A stretch of DNA of 5,562 nt, taken from assembly GCA_001785725.1 (NCBI GenBank), contig MFUQ01000014.1, forward strand, positions 14,970-20,531. Direction: 5' to 3'. The notes beneath the pieces were generated by a model that saw only the letters and a list, made by a program, of their open reading frames with translations, had not been told where the DNA came from and did not search any database. Position 1 is the stretch's first letter. The number at the start of each line of letters is the position of its first letter. Of this stretch, positions 5,522 through 5,562 are shown one piece after another. A program made the position numbers and the translations under genes. The stretch comes from Candidatus Nomurabacteria bacterium RIFCSPLOWO2_01_FULL_36_10b. GTDB lineage: Bacteria > Patescibacteriota > Minisyncoccia > Phycocordibacterales > UBA1006.

Positions 5522-5551
5522 ATTCTAGCACAATTTATTTTTTTGAGTAAA
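5522..5551 (-). promoter_or_regulatory. Possible extended -10 promoter near the window end
   Basis: The minus strand has TTTACT (5546-5551), an 18-base spacer, and TAGAAT (5522-5527) preceded by TGC (5528-5530). This matches an extended -10 promoter with 5 of 6 bases in the -10 hexamer. Transcription would begin near 5515. No gene start follows at leaderless distance; instead the terminator at 5442-5470 comes about 50 bases later. Confidence 0.35.
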
Positions 5552-5562
5552 TTCTCTTGGTG

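Overview
The window looks like part of a small-genome bacterium of the Candidate Phyla Radiation (Patescibacteria, Parcubacteria-like). This rests on gene content, not on a database search. The clues are a divergent RuvX, a stand-alone MetRS-type tRNA-binding domain, a cupin whose C-terminal tail I associate with that group, a tiny Lys-rich protein and a degenerate PilM-like N-terminus. Genes are tightly packed, and no start has a convincing Shine-Dalgarno sequence. Several starts instead have a -10-like or extended -10 box 5 to 8 bases upstream, which suggests leaderless mRNAs. The standard code reads through every gene.

Layout from left to right. Bases 1-178 (minus) hold the first 59 codons of a PilM-like protein that runs off the window. 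It is divergent from a plus-strand gene (201-1028) for an unrecognised protein with two membrane segments and a soluble helical tail. A strong GC-rich hairpin (1044-1070) lies between that gene and a converging minus-strand cluster and probably terminates both.

The minus-strand cluster, in transcription order, is a 21-residue Lys-rich protein (2488-2423), a single-domain cupin (2398-1994), RuvX/YqgF (1966-1532) and a MetRS C-terminal-type tRNA-binding protein (1474-1097). The gaps are 24, 27 and 57 bases, so it could be one operon with a possible promoter at 2540-2568. The products point to housekeeping functions (RNA/DNA maintenance and translation), but no shared pathway is evident.

Upstream of that, also on the minus strand, a complete 899-residue P-type ATPase of the Ca2+ (P2A) type fills 5302-2603. 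By eye it is more AT-rich than the left half. Its promoter appears to be an extended -10 box 8 bases before the ATG. The last 260 bases hold no convincing gene, but they contain a minus-strand promoter-like element (5522-5551) and, about 50 bases downstream, a terminator hairpin (5442-5470). These could make a small RNA or an attenuator, or the hairpin could end a gene outside the window.

I found no CRISPR array, insertion sequence, tRNA, rRNA or defence cassette. The items most worth a second look are the leaderless-type starts, the short promoter-terminator unit at the right end, the tiny Lys-rich gene, the unknown membrane protein and a palindromic hairpin in front of the tRNA-binding gene.
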